Origin: Luteolibacter sp. Y139
Lineage (GTDB): Bacteria > Verrucomicrobiota > Verrucomicrobiia > Verrucomicrobiales > Akkermansiaceae
Length of the DNA: 64,000 nt
Direction of reading: 5' to 3'
NCBI RefSeq assembly: GCF_038066715.1
Contig: NZ_JBBUKT010000003.1
Coordinates: 62,001 to 126,000 of the forward strand
Shown here: piece by piece, positions 60,854 to 64,000 of the stretch
How positions within the stretch are numbered: the first letter of the stretch is position 1
Layout of the letters: every line of letters starts with the position of its first letter
Position numbers and translations under genes: made by a program
Notes under the pieces: model-generated
What the model saw: the letters and a program-made list of their open reading frames with translations, nothing else
The model's database searches: none
What the model was told of the DNA's origin: nothing

Positions 60854-63580
60854 ATGAACCCCGCCAACGGCAGCGTGTGCGAAATCTGCGGCGAGCCGAT
60901 GCCTCGCGGAGGGCCATGCTCGCGCTGTCTTTTCAAGGTCTCCTTCAGCGACCTCGAAGAGCCGCCGCTTGAGGAATCGGAGCCGTGGGCCCGGCTGGCA
61001 AATCTCGACCTCCACGAGGAAATCGGCCGCGGCGGCATGGGCGTGGTCTATCGCGCCCGGCAGGCCGGGCTGGAGCGCACGGTCGCGGTGAAGGTGCTGC
61101 TGCGGGCGCGCTTCGCCGGAGCGGAGGAAAGGGAGCGCTTCCACCGCGAGGCCCGGGCGGCAGCACGGCTGAAGCACCCCGGCATCGTCAGTATTTTCGA
61201 CATCGGCGAGGACGATGGCGTGCCCTGGTTCTGCATGGAGCACCTGCCGGGAAAGAACCTGGAGGAGGCCGTGCGCGACCATCCGCTGCCCGCAAAGGAT
61301 GCCGCCCGGCACATGCGCCGCGTGGCGGAGGCCGTCCAACACGCGCACGACCACGACGTGCTTCACCGAGACCTGAAGCCGTCCAATATCCTGTTAGACG
61401 GCGAAGGCGATCCGCGCGTGACCGACTTCGGCATCGCCCGGATGGACGCTTCCAATGCCTCCGAACTCACGCGCACCGGCCAAGTCCTCGGCTCTCCCGG
61501 CTACTCGGCTCCGGAGCAAGCTTTCGGCGGAGAAGCCAACGCCCGGACCGACGTTTACGGCCTCGGAGCATCGCTCTACCACCTCCTCACCGGACGGCCG
61601 CCCTTCGTGGGGCCGACGCTGGATACGATTCTCGTCCAGCTCCGCGAAGACGATCCGCTCTCCCTTCGCCGGCTGAATCCCAGCGTTCCCCGCGACTTGG
61701 AAACGGTCTGCCTGAAATGCCTGCGCAAGGATCCCGTCCAGCGCTACTCCACCGCGCAGGAGGTCGCGGACGACCTCGGGCGCTTCCTTGCCGGCGAGCC
61801 GATTCATGCCAAGCCCCTCGGCCCGCTCGGCCGGGCGTGGCGCTGGGGCCGTCGGCGTCCATGGACCACGGCGCTCGCCATCGCGTGCACCATCCTGGTG
61901 GCGACGCTGATTGCAGGCTTCGTGGTGACGGAGCAGCGCGAGGATCGCGAGGGGCGCCGGGTAATCCTGATCGCGGCCTCCCACGAGGCGAGGGCCCAGC
62001 GGGAAGGCGACTCGGGGAAACGGGCGATCGCTGCGGTTCGAGAGGCCTGGGGAATCAAGCCTTCCCCGGGGCTTAGGAATGAAGCGATCGCCGCGCTCTC
62101 GCTGCCGGGTGTCGAATTCTTGCCTGCGCTCGGAGGAGACCTCCCGGCCCCGCCCACCGGAGAGCTATCCGTTGCCGATCCTTCAGGCCGTCGCCGCGCC
62201 GTCGTCCGTCATCTGCCCGGTGGACGCGCCGATGCCATCGACATCGTGTCGGTCTCTGACGGCAAGGTACTCCACGAACTCAAGAACGACCACCGCATCA
62301 CCTGCCTCGACTGGTCGGGCGAGCTGCTCATCGCCGGAGGCAAGTCGATCCGGCTGGTGCAGGTGTGGGATACCACCACCGGCCAGCGCCTGCATCGTTT
62401 CGGCGGCCACAATGCCGACCTCGGAGCGGTCGCCTTCCGCCCCGGCGGCCAGGAGTTCGTCAGCATCGCCCGGGATGGCATGCTGAAGGTCTGGCACGCC
62501 GGCCTAGGTGCGGAGCTGCTGCGCGTGACCGGCTTGCCCGAGCATGCCGGACCGGTCGCGTGGTCGGAAGACGGCACCGTCCTGCGCGTGCGCCGCTCGG
62601 ACGGCAGCGCGGTCGATGGCTTCCGCTTCCAGTGGCCGCGTTTTCTCACCGTGGTCGGTCCCGGAGCGCCCGAACCGCGATCGGAGAACATCGATAGCCT
62701 GCACCTCGATGCCTCCGGCCGGGTCGCCGTCACGGTGGATGAAAAGGTCTGCCGACTGTGGTCACTCGCCGAGGGCCGTGAAGTGGCGCGATTCCCAAAG
62801 GTCGACGTCGAGTGGATGTCCGCCGCACTCACCCCGGAGACCTTGTGGCTGTGCAGCTGGAATGTGGGGCTCCGGCGAATCCCACTTTCCCCCGGTGCGT
62901 GGCCCGCCGTCACCGACCTGCAAGCCACGAAAATCGGCCCCGGTCCGCTGCTGGTCGCGACGTCCCGGGATGGAAAATTCCTGGCCCTCACCAAAAACGA
63001 CGAGGATCCGAAGAACGACCGCGTGCTTCTCGTTTCCACCGCCGACTTCTCGATCCGGAACCTCCCGCAGCAAGACCCCTACTGCGCCGCCTTTTCGCCG
63101 GATGGAACCCTGCTCGTCACCGGCAGCTTCCGCGTCCCCGGTGCCACCTTGCACTCCCTGCAAGGCGGATCACCCCGGCCGCTGGATCACCCCGGCCTCG
63201 TGCTCGGAGCCCTCTTCACCGACGACGGCCATTCCCTCTGGCTCTGGGGCGACCACGCCGTGACGCGCTGGAACACCGCCACGTGGAAATCCGAGACCGT
63301 GCTCACCGGCCAAGCGCCGAACGGCTTCACCGTCTCGCCGGATGGCACCCTCGCCGCCAGCGCCACCCGCCGCGCCGTCATCCTCCACCGCACCAGCGAT
63401 CTCGCGGAAATCGCCCGCCTCGAAATCCCCGCCGCCGTCGGCGAGGTCGGCATGCCCACGCTCACCTTCAGCCCGGACGGCCATCACCTGGCAATCCACG
63501 TCGAAGACGGCGCGGTCATCTCATGGGACCTCCCTACCCTGCGTGCCGAACTCGCGAAGCTCGGGATGGACTGGGAGTGA
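60854..63580 (+). CDS. Membrane serine/threonine protein kinase with zinc ribbon and WD40-like sensor part
   Basis: A 908-residue protein. An N-terminal zinc ribbon has Cys9, Cys12, Cys22 and Cys25. The Hanks kinase domain (about 50-315) has GRGGMGVVY, Lys80 (VAVKVLL), HRDLKPSN with Asp173, and DFG with Asp191, so it should be active. A membrane helix follows (TTALAIACTILVATLIAGFVV, about 337-357). The rest (about 380-905) is made of WD40-like repeats (AVAFRPGGQEFVSIARDGMLKVW, LTFSPDGHHLAIHVEDG) that should form one or two propellers. It is the probable partner of the sigma factor 16 bases upstream. The large C-terminal part would be outside the cytoplasm if the helix spans once. Confidence 0.92.
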   Translation: MNPANGSVCEICGEPMPRGGPCSRCLFKVSFSDLEEPPLEESEPWARLANLDLHEEIGRGGMGVVYRARQAGLERTVAVKVLLRARFAGAEERERFHREARAAARLKHPGIVSIFDIGEDDGVPWFCMEHLPGKNLEEAVRDHPLPAKDAARHMRRVAEAVQHAHDHDVLHRDLKPSNILLDGEGDPRVTDFGIARMDASNASELTRTGQVLGSPGYSAPEQAFGGEANARTDVYGLGASLYHLLTGRPPFVGPTLDTILVQLREDDPLSLRRLNPSVPRDLETVCLKCLRKDPVQRYSTAQEVADDLGRFLAGEPIHAKPLGPLGRAWRWGRRRPWTTALAIACTILVATLIAGFVVTEQREDREGRRVILIAASHEARAQREGDSGKRAIAAVREAWGIKPSPGLRNEAIAALSLPGVEFLPALGGDLPAPPTGELSVADPSGRRRAVVRHLPGGRADAIDIVSVSDGKVLHELKNDHRITCLDWSGELLIAGGKSIRLVQVWDTTTGQRLHRFGGHNADLGAVAFRPGGQEFVSIARDGMLKVWHAGLGAELLRVTGLPEHAGPVAWSEDGTVLRVRRSDGSAVDGFRFQWPRFLTVVGPGAPEPRSENIDSLHLDASGRVAVTVDEKVCRLWSLAEGREVARFPKVDVEWMSAALTPETLWLCSWNVGLRRIPLSPGAWPAVTDLQATKIGPGPLLVATSRDGKFLALTKNDEDPKNDRVLLVSTADFSIRNLPQQDPYCAAFSPDGTLLVTGSFRVPGATLHSLQGGSPRPLDHPGLVLGALFTDDGHSLWLWGDHAVTRWNTATWKSETVLTGQAPNGFTVSPDGTLAASATRRAVILHRTSDLAEIARLEIPAAVGEVGMPTLTFSPDGHHLAIHVEDGAVISWDLPTLRAELAKLGMDWE

Positions 63581-63597
63581 CCACATGGACATACGAT

Positions 63598-63644
63598 GGA
63601 TTCCGCTTTTACGGTATGTATAGGATACCGGAAAAGCGGAATCC
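63598..63644. repeat. Long inverted repeat after the kinase gene
   Basis: Arms 63598-63617 (starting GGATTCCGCTTTT) and 63625-63644 (ending AAAAGCGGAATCC) match at 19 of 20 positions around a 7-base loop. There is no T-tract beyond it. It starts 17 bases after the kinase stop. It may be an mRNA-end hairpin or a dispersed palindromic element. Confidence 0.85.
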
Positions 63645-63675
63645 CGCCTGAGTGCCTTGCGACAGCGGTTTACGA

Positions 63676-64000
63676 ATGGAAAGCTCCGCCGTGCCGCATC
63701 GCTGGAGCCCGCTGCTGAAAGCAACCGCCGGAAGGGTGCCTGTGGCATTGCTGGCAATCGCAGCCTTGGGCACGGCAGGTTCGCCACTGGGCATTTGGTC
63801 GAGCCACATCGAGCGCATGAGCCACTTCCGCTGGTGGTGGCTCGGGCTGCTTGTGGCACTTGCCAGCTGGTTTTTCAGGAAGCAGAGACGTGCCTTGGCT
63901 GCGATTGCGGCAGCACTGACCGCATGGGCTGCCATCCCCTTGGGGCCCTACTGGATCTCCCATCCCAAGGTCGCGAGTGAAAACGCGCTGAAGTTCCTCG
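63676..64000 (+). CDS. Membrane protein, N-terminal part only (possible endonuclease/exonuclease/phosphatase family)
   Basis: An open frame from ATG 63676 (MESSAVPHRWSPLLKATAGR) runs 108 codons off the right edge. It holds three hydrophobic segments (VPVALLAIAALGTAGSPLG, WWWLGLLVALASWFF, RALAAIAAALTAWAAIPLG) and then PYWISHPKVASENALKFL. A head of short helices followed by such a segment is how VanJ-like endonuclease/exonuclease/phosphatase proteins begin, just before their first catalytic strand. Only that layout supports the guess; the domain itself is outside the window. Confidence 0.55.
   Translation, partial: MESSAVPHRWSPLLKATAGRVPVALLAIAALGTAGSPLGIWSSHIERMSHFRWWWLGLLVALASWFFRKQRRALAAIAAALTAWAAIPLGPYWISHPKVASENALKFL

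Overview
The window is high-GC DNA packed with genes on both strands. Several traits point to a free-living Gram-negative bacterium of the Verrucomicrobiota, probably a Luteolibacter/Haloferula-like member of Verrucomicrobiales: an Alternative Complex III (act) operon followed by cytochrome oxidase genes, ECF sigma factors carrying large C-terminal extensions, a sigma factor next to a WD40 serine/threonine kinase, many secreted proteins, and little visible Shine-Dalgarno signal. The taxonomy is an inference from gene content. No rRNA, tRNA, CRISPR array, transposase or prophage was seen. No gene-free stretch is longer than about 300 bases; the longest are 20169-20408, 47626-47850 and 27439-27641.

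Layout. 1-9400: rpsT, an L,D-transpeptidase lipoprotein, a processive GT2 glycosyltransferase, a three-gene plus-strand cluster (secreted unknown, 3-hydroxyisobutyrate-dehydrogenase-like enzyme, YgfZ), a patch of small unknown genes with three tandem membrane-protein paralogues, and bamA. 9555-12924: protein quality control (tig, clpP, clpX). 13107-20168: phospholipase C-like protein, S41 protease, PhoPQ-related protein, tsaD, a HAD phosphatase. 20409-24829: a membrane-linked ECF sigma factor with a repeat-rich C-terminal half, a coupled partner protein, and an OmpA-domain protein. 24916-29905: a GH127 arabinofuranosidase-like enzyme, purB, a DUF3820 protein and a GxxExxY cassette flanked by direct repeats.

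30040-47625 is the centrepiece: a minus-strand, apparently 16-gene respiratory operon of about 17.6 kb. It reads actABCDEF (quinol oxidation by Alternative Complex III), then a monohaem cytochrome c, a CcoN-like and a CcoO-like protein, a second related cytochrome c, then coxA, coxC, coxD, two tiny membrane proteins and coxB (an aa3-type oxidase). Electrons should pass from quinol through ACIII and c-type haems to the CuA of CoxB and on to O2. Two parts are unusual. The CcoN-like subunit lacks every CuB and haem-b3 histidine, so it cannot be an ordinary oxidase. CoxC carries an insertion of about 350 residues between helices 3 and 4. A TGTGA-N6-TCACA palindrome (CRP/FNR type) lies just upstream of actA.

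47851-58444: large secreted Calx-beta/propeller protein, small unknowns, a trypsin-like protease, trpG and trpE, and a BPL-N-domain protein. 58496-64000: a conserved cytosolic protein of unknown function, a second ECF sigma factor, a zinc-ribbon/kinase/WD40 membrane protein, a long inverted repeat, and a truncated membrane-protein gene at the right edge.
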